A stretch of DNA of 64,000 nt from Rhabdophis nuchalis (taxonomy: Eukaryota > Chordata > Lepidosauria > Squamata > Natricidae), in NCBI GenBank assembly GCA_039707465.1, contig CM077644.1, positions 146,390,962-146,454,961 of the forward strand, in the 5' to 3' direction. A program made the translations under genes and the position numbers. The notes beneath the pieces are model-generated. The model searched no databases. It was not told the DNA's origin and was given only the letters and a program-made list of their open reading frames with translations. Below, piece by piece: positions 23,341 to 34,049 of the stretch; within the stretch, counting starts at the first letter, position 1; each line of letters begins with the position of its first letter.

Positions 23341-23689
23341 AAGCTTCATAGGCTGGAACTCTTCCACCTACAAAGCTGCAATGGAAACTATAATGTGTTG
23401 GCAATTTCCTCTCTGTTACTGTGGAATGTTTGATTTGTGGTTTCAATAGCCATGCTGTCTAAGAATGATGGGACCTGTGGTTTAACGCCTATTTTAAAGG
23501 GCAACACATTAACGAAAGCTGATTAATCTGTTAATGGCATCATAATGGAGTCCCCTGTCTCATCTGACTATTTTGGGGCTCAGATATCCTGTCCTATCTC
23601 CTAACTATCCAGAAAGAGAAGGTTGTTAGAAGGTAGTCAGATATGAACAGCTGAGAACCCTAGAAGAAGTAGATTATCTAGAAATCAGG

Positions 23690-23822
23690 CCTGTCAAACT
23701 GGTGGCCTGCAGGCTGAATGTGTCATCTGCAGACCACACCCACCCTGGCTACACAAAGGCAAAAAAAAGTCACAATAAATGATGATATGTCACGTAACGT
23801 GATAAGGTTTGACACCCGTCAT
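23690..23822. mobile_element. hAT-like MITE, CAGGGGTGTCAAACT type
   Basis: Starts CAGGCCTGTCAAACTGGTGG and ends AAGGTTTGACACCCG, with an internal CACGTAACGTGA hairpin. No duplication could be fixed. Confidence 0.65.
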
Positions 23823-23829
23823 GTAGGTG

Positions 23830-25720
23830 CATTTCAGTGTGGTTTCAATCTGGGTTTTGGTAAAGAGACCAACTTGGTTGTGTTTGTTGATTACATGTGG
23901 CATAGCTGGGATGGAGGTGGTGTATCTATCCTTGATCTCTCAGTAGCCTTTATTTATTTTTATTTTATTAAATTTATATACTGCCCTATTCTCCGAGGTA
24001 GGAGTCAGGGCGGTGCACAGAAAAGATAAAACCACAACAAATATGTACAATATAAAACTGAATTAAATAATTAAATCTGTGCTAAAATAGTTAAAACAAT
24101 TAAATATTAAAATTAAAATTAAACTAACTGGCATATCAGGTAAACCTGATAGAAGGCCCCCCCTGGCCACGGCTGTCACCTGGTCATCCAGGGACAGCTG
24201 AGAGTCCAGGAGGACGCCCAAGTTGCGAGCCCTTTCCGCGGGGGCTAATGACTTGCCCCCGATAGCCAGAGATGGAACTAACTGGCTATATTGGGACGCC
24301 GGAAACCACAGCCACTTGGTCTTGGACAGGTTGAGTTGGAGATTGTTCCTCCCCATCCAGACTCGTACGGCCTCCAGACACCGGGACATAACTTCAACGG
24401 CATCGTTGGGGTGGTTAGGGGTGTAGATGTACAGCTGAGTATCATTGGCGTACTGATGGTACTCCACCCCAAAACCACGGATGATCTCACCCAGCAGCTT
24501 CATATAGGTGTTGAACAGGAAGGGCGAGAGGACTGACCCCTGAGGCACCCCACATGTGAGGGACCTCGAAGTCGATCTCTGCCCTCCTGTCAACTTGCGA
24601 CCGGTCGGAGAGGTAGGAAGAGAACCACCGCAGTACGGTGCCTCTCAATCCTATCCCCTCCAATCGGTAAGATACCATGGTCGATGGTATCGAAAGCCGC
24701 TGAGAGGTCTAATAGGACCAGGATAGAGGAACAACCCCTATCCCGGGCCCTCCAGAGATCATCGACTAACGCGACCAATGCCGTCTCTGTATGTGCCCAG
24801 GCCAGAAGCCGGACTGGCGCGAGTCTAGATAGACGGTTTCCTCCAGGTGTCGGGGAAACTGTTGTGCTACCATACTCTCTACAACCTTGGAAAGAAAACT
24901 AAGGTTGGAGACCGGATGATAATTAACCAACAATGCTGGGTCCAGGGAAGGCTTCTTGAGAAGGGGTCTCACCACCGCCTCTTTCAAGACGGCCGGTAGA
25001 AACCCCTCACTCAAAGAAGCATTCACTATTTCCTGGAGCCAGCCTCATATAACCTCCCGGGAGGCCAGTACCAGCCAGGAGGGACACGGGTCCAATAAAC
25101 ATGTGGTAGCATTCAGCCACCCAAACAACCTGTCCATGTCATCTGGAGTCACAAGGTCAAACTCTTCCCACAAAACGGTCTCAAGGCCTGTCTCCGTTTG
25201 CCCACCCGAACTAACCTCATTTGTCAACCATGGTATGACTCTGAGGATTTGGATTTGAGGGCATCATTCTATGGTGTTTCCATCCTTCCTTCAGGTTAAT
25301 TCCAGCCAATATGGATTGGGGAACACTAGCCACTCCCAATCCTCTTCCTATGTAGGGAGCCAAAGTTTTCTCTTGTTCTATTCACCATATTCATGAAACT
25401 ACTTGGTGAAATCATTTGCCAATTCGAGGTTCGATGTCATCAGTACACTGAGGATGTTCAATTATCTGTTATCACCTGGTTGGTGAAGTGAAGCTATTGA
25501 AGTCTTGTCCTAGTTCCTGGAGGTTGTTTGGGTATGGATGGAGAGGAACCATCTCCAGTTCAATCCTTTTAAGACCAAGTGGTTCAGGATATTAGAACCA
25601 ACTAGATCTGGGGAGAGTCAACCTTTAATCTTTGCTGGGGTTACAATTCCCCATTCAAAGGTGGTACAAATATTATTATACTCCCAGCTCCTACTTGGTG
25701 AGCTTTTAAACAACTTTATC
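23830..25720 (+). mobile_element. Old L2-clade LINE fragment, split by a younger L2
   Basis: The left piece (23830-23948) encodes FQCGFNLGFGKETNLVVFVD and then VSILDLSVAF. These align with [20 protein letters not shown] and [11 protein letters not shown] of the young L2 at 38.6 kb. The right piece (25235-25720) resumes with a degraded DHGI-equivalent (VNHGM). It continues to a MKLLGEII-like and a WMERNHLQFNPFKTKW-like block, matching WMGSNKLKLNPSKTEW. Stops and frameshifts are frequent. The copy is much older than its insert. Confidence 0.75.
23949..25234 (-). mobile_element. L2-clade LINE, antisense insertion into an older L2
   Basis: The minus strand reads from the endonuclease-RT linker (WEEFDLVTPDDMDRLFGWLN, then ATTCLLDPCPSWLVLASRE) through the RT palm to YANDTQLYIYTPNHPNDAVE. 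It then jumps to the 3' tail (GTGCACCGCCCTGACTCC equivalent). The C-terminal domain between about YADD+140 residues and the tail is deleted. YADD has become YAND, and small indels break the frame. It sits exactly in the DLSAAF codons of the host L2. Confidence 0.9.
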
Positions 25721-27289
25721 TGATGTGCCAGTTACTCCCTTTCCAGGACAAGGGAGGCTTTCGGAGAGTAAATCTTACAATCTCACAAATCTGTAACTGC
25801 ACCAAAAAAGTTGGAAGCCAATTTTTCTTTATTTCGTTTTGTTTTTGTTTATTCCTTTGTGTCTTCTCTTCACTATCTTTTTTCTTAATTTTTTAAAGTT
25901 CTTTTTATATATTTTTTCTTTTGGAGTAATTTAAGAAAGTATATATATATTAAAAAGGAACATGAATGCAGCACAATTGGGTAATTAAGAAGTGGGTCTA
26001 TGTATGTTTTTGTGTTAAAATTAGAAAAGAGAAGGTGACGAATAGATGGGTATTAAATGAATATGGACTGAATACAAAAGGAAGCAACCAGTACAAAAGG
26101 AACACTTTGGGCTGATTTGGTCATAGACAGGGTGAATTATGATAAAAGTGGAAAAGAAATATATAAATGAAGAATGGATGGATGGAGAAGAATGGGATGA
26201 CCAAGGAAGTCATGGTTGGGTGGAGTTGATGAGATTCTGAAAACAGGGATAGGTGAGGAGTTTAAAGTGATGGATGGATGTGGCACATGTGAAGATGGTT
26301 TCAAGGATAGGAAAAATTGGAGAGGTATAGCAAGGTGTTGTGTAAACTAGTTTTAGCTATATTTTCTTTTTCTTATGAATGCCTTTAATTTATTTGGCTG
26401 ATTGCTTCTTAGTATTTTTCTGCATTTTCTGTGATTTATGCAGACATTCATAAATACCCATTTTTAATAACATGATTGTAAAAATGCATTTTTCAGAATC
26501 TCTCTCTTAAAAACTGGACCTTCTTAAAAAAAATATACCACTAAGATAAGGTCATTATCTATGATATCTCTAATAAAATCCCTGTCCAAAATCCAGTCAG
26601 ATTTAGTTTCTAGAGTCAATATTTAATGTTTCACCCTTTGATTATTGATGTAAAATGTAATATCTAAGAAGTTCTGGAATATGTAACTAAACAGGGAGTT
26701 AGTGCTTTTAAAATGAAGCAAATCTCCCCATGGAGCTGCCTACACATTGCTGGAACATAAATTTAAACTTAAAAATTTAAGATTGCACACCTAAAATGTG
26801 AATGGTGAAACTAAAGCCCAGAATGTATTTCAAATAAGTTTAAGTTTAAACCCTAAGAGGAAAGCATTGCCTATTTGATATGAAGTTTAATATTAGGTTT
26901 TTGGTCTACAGCATTTGCTTTGGGTTTCTTTTCCTTAAAATCAAATATGGAAAAAAAAATCCACTGAGTGCTGCAAGAAAGAGCAAACAGAACGGTTAAA
27001 ATAAAAATGTCCCTTTAAAAGAATGTGTTTTTATTAGATACACTTTTATGTCTCTGTGTCATCAACAGAAAGGGACAAGACACAGAGAAAAAAATGCAAA
27101 AGATGCAAAAACAAAGCCTTCCAGTGTAGGCTTGCCCAAATCAGGGATCACCTGATCAATCACCAGCAATACTTGGGAGTTGTAGTCCAACACTTAGAGG
27201 AGGGTTGCATTTAACAAATCCTATCTGCCAATGAAAACTTCTTCATGGAAACAAACCAAAGAGACAATACAACTGACTTCCTGCAATAC

Positions 27290-27290
<1 letters not shown>
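25721..27290. other. No recognised feature
   Basis: About 1.6 kb, AT-rich, with (TGGA)-like patches around 26165-26280. A hAT-like fragment (TGGGAGTTGTAGTCCAACAC) may lie at 27170-27200. No exon signal. Confidence 0.35.
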
Positions 27291-27335
<45 letters not shown>

Positions 27336-27336
27336 T
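27291..27336. repeat. (GTCT)n microsatellite
   Basis: About 11 GTCT units. Confidence 0.97.
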
Positions 27337-27389
27337 TCTCTCAGTAACTGTCCAAATTTTCTGGAAGGCAGCCAGCATATAAATGTAAA

Positions 27390-27628
27390 TAATCATCATC
27401 TTCTTCTTCTTCTTCTTCTTCTTCTTCTTCTTCTTCTTCTTCTTCTTCTTCTTCTTCTTCTTCTTCTTCTTCTTCTTCTTCTTCTTCTTCTTCTTCTTCT
27501 TCTTCTTCTTCTTCTTCTTCTTCTTCTTCTTCTTCTCCTTCTCCTTCTCCTTCTCCTTCTCCTCCTCCTCCTCCTCCTCCTCCTCCTCCTCCTCCTCCTC
27601 CTCCTCCTCCTCCTCCTCCTCCTCCTCT
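27390..27628. repeat. Trinucleotide tract (TTC)n then (TCC)n
   Basis: About 50 TTC units, a short (TTCTCC)n transition, then about 27 TCC/CTC units, all pyrimidine on the plus strand. The minus-strand polyarginine frame is a by-product. Confidence 0.98.
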
Positions 27629-28347
27629 TCCCTGCCACTGCCACTGCCACCGTCACCGTCACCATCACCACCATGCTATCTCAGTTAGAGCTGCCACCTT
27701 TGTTTTGGATTTGTTCTATTTAGAAGTCCTTTGATCTGATGTAAAATGTGGCCAATGCCACACTCTGCACAGAACAAATTCTCTCTCTCTATTTTCTACC
27801 AGGAGCAATTTGCAGATGGAGTTCCCCAGCTGTAGTTTTTCAAGCCACAAGCCATTCTTTTTCAGCGAATCAGCCCTGTGGCCTCTTCAGTGAGTTTGCT
27901 TCCCATTCACACAGGCTGATAAAAGCATTTCTGTCCTTTTGAAACCTCTGTTCCATTAAATTCTCCTCCAGTTGCAATGTCATATCCTTTTAAAGTAAAG
28001 TGTGTTTAAAAACACACACCACACAATAGTGATACAGCACAATCATGACAGAAATAAAAGGATAGCAAGAATTAGGCTGGGAAAGTTCAGCTTCATCTTC
28101 AACTGAAATGGGTTCATTTGAGTGGTTTAGATTAGAAGATGACTTTGTTGCAGCAGGATTCCTCTGAAGTATCTCATTTCAAAATTGGAACCCCCCTCTT
28201 CCTCCTCCTCCTCCTTTTCCAGAAAAATGCAAGCCATACAACAATCATTCAGAGAAAAATGATCAGATGTGCTCTCCTCAAGTGACCTTTACCTTTCAGT
28301 CAAATCAGAATATCATAAGAATGTTGGAATGACAAGATGTTAGCATT
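27629..28347. other. No recognised feature
   Basis: No repeat boundary or exon recognised. Confidence 0.4.
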
Positions 28348-28349
28348 AA

Positions 28350-28996
28350 GGTAAAGGTTCCCCTTGCACATATGTGCTTGTCGTTCCTGACTCTAGGGCA
28401 GTGATGACGAACCTATGGCACGGGAGCCACAGCTGGCACGCTGAACCATTTCTTAGGGCACGCGAGGCATTGCTCTGTCGGCTCCAGCATGCATGTGTGC
28501 ACTGGCCAGCTGATTTAGGCCTTCTTTTGAGGCCCTTTTTCGCCCTCTGGAGGCTTCCGGGAAGCTCCTGAAGCTTCTAGAGGTGGGGGGGGGGAGGCTG
28601 TTTTCACCCTCCCCAGGCTCCTAGAAAGCCTCTGGAGCTCAGGGCGGGGGGGGGGGGGGAAGCATGCCAAAAGCAGGGGGTCACGCAGATAACATATGAA
28701 CCCCCTGCACTCCCCCCACTTTTGGCACGCAAGCCAAAAAAGGTTAGCCATCACTGCTCTAGGGGGTGGTGCTCATCTCCGTTTCAAATCCGAAGAGCCA
28801 GCACTGTCCAAAGATATCTCTGTGGTCCTATTTTTCTACTTGCATTTTTATATGCTTTCAACAGCTAGGTTGACAGAAGCTAGGACAACTAACAGGAGCT
28901 CACTTCAATAAGAAGTGCTAGGGATTCAAACCGCCGAATTGCCAATCTTTCTCATTAAACAAGCTCAGCGTCTTAGCCCCTGAGCCACTGTGTCCC
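28350..28996 (-). mobile_element. tRNA-derived SINE split by a MITE
   Basis: Read on the minus strand, the head is GACACAGTGGCTCAGGGGCT (A-box region) and the B-box region is GGTTTGAATCCC. The body includes GGAGATGAGCACCACC and the tail ends GGGGAACCTTTACCTTA. The MITE at 28399-28756 splits the tail. A better-kept copy lies at 45442-45795. Confidence 0.85.
28399..28756. mobile_element. hAT-like MITE, CAGTGATGGCGAACC family, perfect TSD
   Basis: Ends CAGTGATGACGAACCTATGG and TTAGCCATCACTG. Perfect 8-bp duplication CTCTAGGG at 28391-28398 and 28757-28764. It is inserted in the tail of a SINE, whose sequence is continuous once the element is removed. Length 358 bp, non-coding. Confidence 0.95.
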
Positions 28997-29226
28997 GGTG
29001 TCAACATTGGCACCTCCTAAATGGCTTTCCTGAGGCATTTCCTTTCCTATATGTGATTGTAAATGCAGAGTATGTTTTTAATTCAGCATATTTAGCTGCC
29101 TGTCTTGTTATTAGGTAACTCTGGGTGTCTTGCAACATCATAAAAATGTTTCCAAGATGGAAAAATTGAAACATTAAGTATGTGGATGAGATAATAAGAC
29201 AATGTGATGATCAACTTCACATTGAA

Positions 29227-29600
29227 GGGCCCATCACAGAGAAGGGGAAGAGCCTTCTCTGTGATGGGCCCAACCCTCTGGAACGCCCTACCTCCCGAAC
29301 TCCGTGTCATCTCAGACCTCCGCCTGTTCCGCCAACGTTTAAAAACGCACTTCTTCCAACAAGCCGGCCTGGCATTATTTTACTCGACACTGTACTGCTT
29401 TTTAATTGATCAAAGTTTTAATTCAGGGGTTTTTAATTGGTTTTAGCGCAGGGTGGGGTTAATTTAATTTAGTTTTAAGAATGTTTATATTCTTGTATAT
29501 ATGTATATGTATATTTTATATTCCCTGTGCGCCGCCCCGAGTCTCTTTGTGGTGAGATGGGTGCGGGTTACAAATACGAATAATAATAATAATAACAACA
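29227..29600 (+). mobile_element. L2-clade LINE 3' end with a hairpin at its 5' junction
   Basis: It encodes the last RT C-terminal block (equivalents of GRAFSVMGPTLWNALPPELR and then DLRLFRQRLKTHFFQQAGL). The tail is GTGCGCCGCCCCGAGTC, then (AAT)n. At the 5' truncation point, 29227-29245 is a perfect 19-bp inverted copy of 29253-29271, separated by 7 bases. The right arm is normal L2 sequence, so the left arm is an inverted extra copy. Confidence 0.9.
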
Positions 29601-30003
29601 ACAACAACAACTTCCAGACATCCTAAACTCTGATGGGTTTTTCTGGGAATTGTTGAAATGTCCAAGTGTCCAAGGAATGAAAATAAATGGTGTTGTTTAT
29701 GAAGCAACCCTTTGCCATAGAAAAAGGTTCAGTTGTCCATAAGCTACAGGAATAGGGCCATGTAATTAGTGCCATCAGATGCCCTCTAGGGATCAAACCC
29801 CCCTAAGAAGATTAATGACAGTGCTAGATGGCAGTATTGCAATCAAATGTTGCATCTTGCATTGTTCATTTAGAAGTTCCTGTAGAATTATGTATAAAGA
29901 CTTTTAGGGATTTTAAAATGGAAAGCAGCTTACAGCTGTCTGATGATAGGATACAGTGGAGGAAAGGCTAATTTGAGGGCTGAATTAGAGTGGTCCTTCT
30001 AGG
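29601..30003. other. No recognised feature
   Basis: No repeat boundary or exon recognised beyond the (AAC)n end of the L2 tail. Confidence 0.4.
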
Positions 30004-30127
30004 CAGGGGTCTCCAACCTTTGCAACTTTAAGTCTGAAGGACTTCAGCTCCCAGAATTCTCCAGCCAGCTTTGCTTCTGGGAGCTGAAGTCCTTCAGACT
30101 TAAAGTTGCAAAGGTTGGAGACCCCTG
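30004..30127. mobile_element. 124-bp palindromic hAT-like MITE
   Basis: Arms begin CAGGGGTCTCCAACCTTTGC and end in the complement. A TTCTAGG repeat flanks it (7 bp clear, the eighth base mismatched). Same family as 9194 and 61525. Confidence 0.93.
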
Positions 30128-30589
30128 TTCTAGGGTATTTGGGCCCTTGGCAATTGCTTAAAGTTGCTACCACTGATATCTATTGGCGTCCTTTGCCTAT
30201 ATTTAAATCACAGAGCATATTCCCAAGAAAGTTGATATTTCTATTTGTCTGGCTCTGTGTCTGTGGCTGGCATCAAAACCTGGGGACAGATGACTGTAAA
30301 TGCAGAACCTGTTTTTAATTCAGCATATATTTATTTTCTCATCAAGGTTTCATGAAGACAGCTCTTCGTTCTTAGTTTTGCCAGCTATGGCTGCTTGGAA
30401 ATTGCACTCATTGCCAATGTAGTGGGACCTGTTGGCAATCAAGGGAGTGACGAAATTGCTAATGTGAACAAACTGACATTGTACAAATGCACAAGAGTAC
30501 AACGCTGAAGTTGGATGTAATATTTTAATCTCCTCCTTCCTTGTTATGTGTATGCAGATAAATAAGTGATGACAGAAGTAGTTTTTGTT
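30128..30589. other. No recognised feature
   Basis: No repeat boundary or exon recognised. Confidence 0.4.
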
Positions 30590-30649
30590 TAATCAATTCT
30601 CGTTCAGCGACCATTCAAACTTGCAATGGCACTGAACAAGGAATATGGG

Positions 30650-30707
30650 TCCTAACAAGGAGAAGGGCGGGGTATAAATTCGAATAAATAAATAAAAATA
30701 AATAAAT
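30650..30707 (+). mobile_element. L2 3'-tail fragment
   Basis: AGGAGAAGGGCGGGGTATAA followed by (ATAA)n, the standard L2 end, with almost nothing upstream. Confidence 0.75.
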
Positions 30708-30738
30708 AGCTATGCTTGGTCCTCAAAGTTGCAGCCTT

Positions 30739-30863
30739 AAAGTTAAATGAGATGGGGGGGAAAGGGTTTAGCCTAGTCTTGTCACTCTCTTTTGTTTTCC
30801 CCTCTGCTTTTTTAATTATATTTCTCAAATGTTTAAATAAAGGATGGGTTTGTTTTAAAAAAA
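30739..30863 (+). pseudogene. Small polyadenylated retrocopy (3' UTR of an unknown transcript)
   Basis: About 125 bp end in AATAAA (30836-30841), 15 bases, then a 10-A run (30857-30866, overlapping the duplication). A 14-bp direct repeat, AAAGTTGCAGCCTT, flanks it at 30725-30738 and 30864-30877. Poly(A), a placed polyadenylation signal and a long target duplication are the marks of L1-type retroposition of an mRNA. The insert holds no recognisable coding sequence, so it is probably a severely 5'-truncated copy. The source gene is unknown. Confidence 0.8.
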
Positions 30864-31044
30864 AAAGTTGCAGCCTTTGCAGCCATGTGATCATGATCTA
30901 GGGGTTTGATCACTGGCCTGGATTTCTGATGATCACAACATCCTGCAGTCACGTGATCATGATTTGTGACTTTCAGTGACAGCTTCCCCCAAGGAAAGTC
31001 ATTGGGGAAGCTGGCAGGAAGTCAGAAATCACAATCGCATAAAG

Positions 31045-31179
31045 CAGGGGTGTCCAAACTTGGGAACTTTAAGACTTGTGGACTTCAACTCCCAGAATTC
31101 CCCAGCCAGCATAGCTGGCTGGGGAATTCTGGGAGTTGAAGTCCACAAGTCTTAAAGTTCCCAAGTTTGGACACCCCTG
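31045..31179. mobile_element. 135-bp palindromic hAT-like MITE, perfect TSD
   Basis: Starts CAGGGGTGTCCAAACTTGGG, ends in the complement. Perfect 8-bp duplication GCATAAAG at 31037-31044 and 31180-31187. Nearly identical to 11301-11435 and 62688-62822. Confidence 0.97.
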
Positions 31180-31353
31180 GCATAAAGTCTTTGCTTAATT
31201 ATATGCATGTGTTGTTACTTGATGATAGTAATTGGGGACAACTGGAACTGTTGTTACTAATCCCTGCAGTCACGTGATATTACATTTTATGACCACATTG
31301 CTTACTGACGGAAATTCCAGTCTCATTTACTGTTGTTAAGCAAGGACTACTTG

Positions 31354-31797
31354 TAATGGAAGGCATGGCTCTTTTTTTTTTTTTTAAAGCTCTTTCTCCC
31401 TTTTCTTCTTTTTTTAGTATTTATAAATAATACCATAGTGGAGATTTTGGAGATTTATACTTTTTCATAGCATAAAAACAATTCTGTGTAATTTTCTTGC
31501 TGTGTTTTATCTTTTGTTAATGTTATATTGAGCATTAATTGTATCACTTCAGTAATTTTAATTGTCCACTTACTGACATATGTCTTTTGGAACCATATCT
31601 GTCTTTTAATTTAAAAAAATGAATAGTAGGAAACAGAATTAGTCAAATAATTTAAGCCATGCCATTTCAGTGGTTTATACAGTCACCCCAATAAGGAAAT
31701 GTGTCACCAATGAATAAATGAAAGAGGATACACATTTGCATAATGTATCCTACTTTTTTCTGCATAGTTGCAAAGATTGAAATCATCGTTATAATCC
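31354..31797. other. No recognised feature
   Basis: AT-rich; no repeat boundary or exon recognised. Confidence 0.4.
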
Positions 31798-32095
31798 AAA
31801 TTTCATTTCATTTCATTTTATTGGACTTCTATACCGCGCCACTCTCCCAAAAAGGGACTCGGGGCGGTGCACAGGAAACTAAAAACATAAATATAAACAT
31901 ATACAAAAAGAATAAATACATCATAAATAATCGATAAAATCTTATTAAATTAAACTATACCCTGTGCTAAAAACAGTGTAAAAAACCCATTTGTTAAAAC
32001 TTAATTTAATTTAAAATCAGTCGGTAAAATAGTCTCAGGGAATTAGGCCAGGCCAGCTAAACGAAAGAAATGTGTCTTTAGATGTTGGCGGAATA
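31798..32095 (-). mobile_element. L2-clade LINE 3' end
   Basis: Minus strand: short remainder of the C-terminal codons (near 32060-32095), 3' UTR, then GTGCACCGCCCCGAGTCCC and an ATGAAATGAAAT-type tail. Strongly 5'-truncated. Confidence 0.8.
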
Positions 32096-32535
32096 ACAAT
32101 ACAATAAATATCACCTGACCAAACCTGGAATTAGGTAATTTCGAGCTCACACAATTTATTTCCAAGGCAATAATTGTGGAAAGGGACCTTCCAAGCCGCC
32201 TCCTCACTTTCATTTTTTAAAAAATAAGTTGTATTTTTTTTAAAAAAATTGAACCAGACAGTCTCTCAAGCAGAAGACGATACCATCAGTTGGAGGCATG
32301 TCTCTTGATTTACAGAAGACGCAGTCATCTTCCATGGATCCTCCTAAGGCAAATCATGAAACTATGACTCCAGTTAAAGTGATGTGTCCTGCTGCATCCT
32401 CCTCCTTCTCTCTTGCAGATGATGAATAGAAAGGAAGAAAAACAGAGGACTTTAGATTAATACACTCTGCGTTATCTTCTTTCTGGACAACCCATTTTTG
32501 GGTTATACTATACTGATACTATATGGTATTTATAG
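32096..32535. other. No recognised feature
   Basis: No repeat boundary or exon recognised. Confidence 0.4.
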
Positions 32536-33081
32536 TGTTCTGTCCCCCCGCCTGTGAATAGACCAGAACGTAGGCTTGGCTGTTTGCCACTGTTTAATTA
32601 ACAAGATAACGAGTCCTTTGGCTGAGAGCCCAGACAACTCACGTTAGCTCTGCAGCAATCTTTCACACAGATATTCCAAACAAACAGACATGACTAGAAT
32701 TCACAGATAGACTTTCCTGACTACTAATTCTGAACGGTTGTTTCCTGCAAATGTCCCCTCCCATCGCCTCACCTATAAGCTCTCTTGGGAGGGGCCACTC
32801 AACAACCACCTGATGCCTAATCACGATCTGTGAGCCTACCTAAGATGTAATTGCTGCCTCCACCTCTCAGCTCTGCTCACTCTTGCATCATGGACAAACT
32901 GCCTTTGATCCTCCCTACTGCTCCATGACCCAGCACCTCGTGGTGGCCAACCAGCCTCTCTGGTTCCTGCTCTGACTCTGAACACCCCCCAGAGTCTTCC
33001 TCAGCTTCCAGGGCAGACTCATATGGTTCCTCGCTAGAAGAGTCCATCAGCAGCTCATCCAGTCCCTGTGAGGCCACAACA
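32536..33081 (-). mobile_element. Solo LTR, family A, copy 2
   Basis: Plus strand runs from TGTTCTGTCCCCCC to GAGGCCACAACA, the reverse of 50150-50657. TATAG flanks it on both sides, with one extra base at the right. The minus strand retains a 66-codon acidic frame (GLDELLMDSSSEEPYESALE, then ERLVGHHEV) aligned with the other copies. No internal region is attached. Confidence 0.82.
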
Positions 33082-33330
33082 GTATAGTATGGTATGGGGC
33101 AGGAACAGGAAGGAGCTCCTGCCCCAGCTCCTGCCTACTCAGTCGTTCAAAAGCATGCAAATGTGAGTAGATAAATAGGTACCACTTCAGTGGGAAGGTA
33201 ACAGCATTCTGTGCACTTTTGATGTATAGCCATACTGACCTCATGACAATGGAAAATATCTTCAGACAATGGAGATGAGCATCACACTCTAGAGTTGGAT
33301 ATGACTGGACAGGGAAAAGAACAGCAGGAA
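33082..33330 (+). mobile_element. SINE fragment
   Basis: 'GAGTAGATAAATAGGTACCAC' then 'GGAAGGTAACAGCATTCTGTGC', with an AGAGTTGGATATGACTGGAC-type 3' end. This is the reverse orientation of the family at 45442. The tRNA head is missing or decayed. Confidence 0.65.
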
Positions 33331-33603
33331 TTATACAGAAAAGCTGGACATTTTTATCACAGGTAGTTTGAACCTAGGTGGTCGAGAAGGAACCATTAGG
33401 GTGAGCTTTTAAGATAAGAGAGACAGAGCTTGCTTTAACGGATTACAAGTTAGGCTGGTTGGAGGGAGTAAAAATCTGTCAGCTTGTCTATTGTGTATTG
33501 GCAGCCTTGCTTTTTTTCCTAGACATATTTCACTTTTGCTAAACCTAAAACACGTTTGTTTTTGATGGATACAGTGAGAACTATCCAGTTTGTACATTGT
33601 ACT
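33331..33603. other. No recognised feature
   Basis: No repeat boundary or exon recognised. Confidence 0.35.
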
Positions 33604-33860
33604 CTAAAGACATATTGTTCCAAACGCAAAAGGTGATCATGTGATCACCTTTTGCGACTTTCTGACAAGCAAAGTCAGTGGGAAGGCCAGATTCACTTAA
33701 CAACCATGTGGCAACCTTAACAATTTCAGTGATTCGCTTAACAACTGTGGCAAGAAAAGTCGTTAAATGGGGCCAAATTCCCTTAACAAATGTTTTGCTT
33801 AGCAGTAGAAATGTTGGGCTCAGTTGTGGCCATAAGTTGAGAAATTCCTATAATAACCTT
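33604..33860. mobile_element. Half of an inverted-repeat DNA element (CAGGTAGTCC family)
   Basis: Contains GTGATCACCTTTTGCGAC, GACAAGCAAAGTCAGTGGGA, CAGATTCACTTAACAACC and CTTAACAAATGTTTTGCTTA, which are the right-hand half of the family. The terminal repeat is degraded (CATAAGTTGAGAAATTCCT). Confidence 0.7.
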
Positions 33861-34049
33861 TCCCACATGCAAAATCGCTCTCGTTTAATTTCCAGGTTTT
33901 GATAGAAGTCCAGCATGCTCATAGTTTCCTATTTACCACTAGCCATACTCAGCCACGCGTTGCTGTGGCCCAGTCTGGTTAAATGGCCAACCAATCTGTG
34001 TGTAGATCTACACCTGTACACACAAACACATACACACAACCACTGTATA

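Larger units (their letters stand above)
30590..31353. mobile_element. Degraded inverted-repeat DNA element (CAGGTAGTCC family), three insertions
   Basis: Left block 'CAGCGACCATTCAAACTTGC', internal 'CATGTGATCATGATC' and 'TTGGGGAAGCTGGCAG', and right end AAGCAAGGACTACTTG match the family at low identity. It contains an L2 tail fragment (30650-30707), a polyadenylated retrocopy (30739-30863) and a 135-bp MITE (31045-31179). Confidence 0.6.

Noticed and set aside
27396..27674. 92-codon polyarginine frame on the minus strand
   Set aside because: Direct product of the (TTC)n/(TCC)n microsatellite; no gene context.
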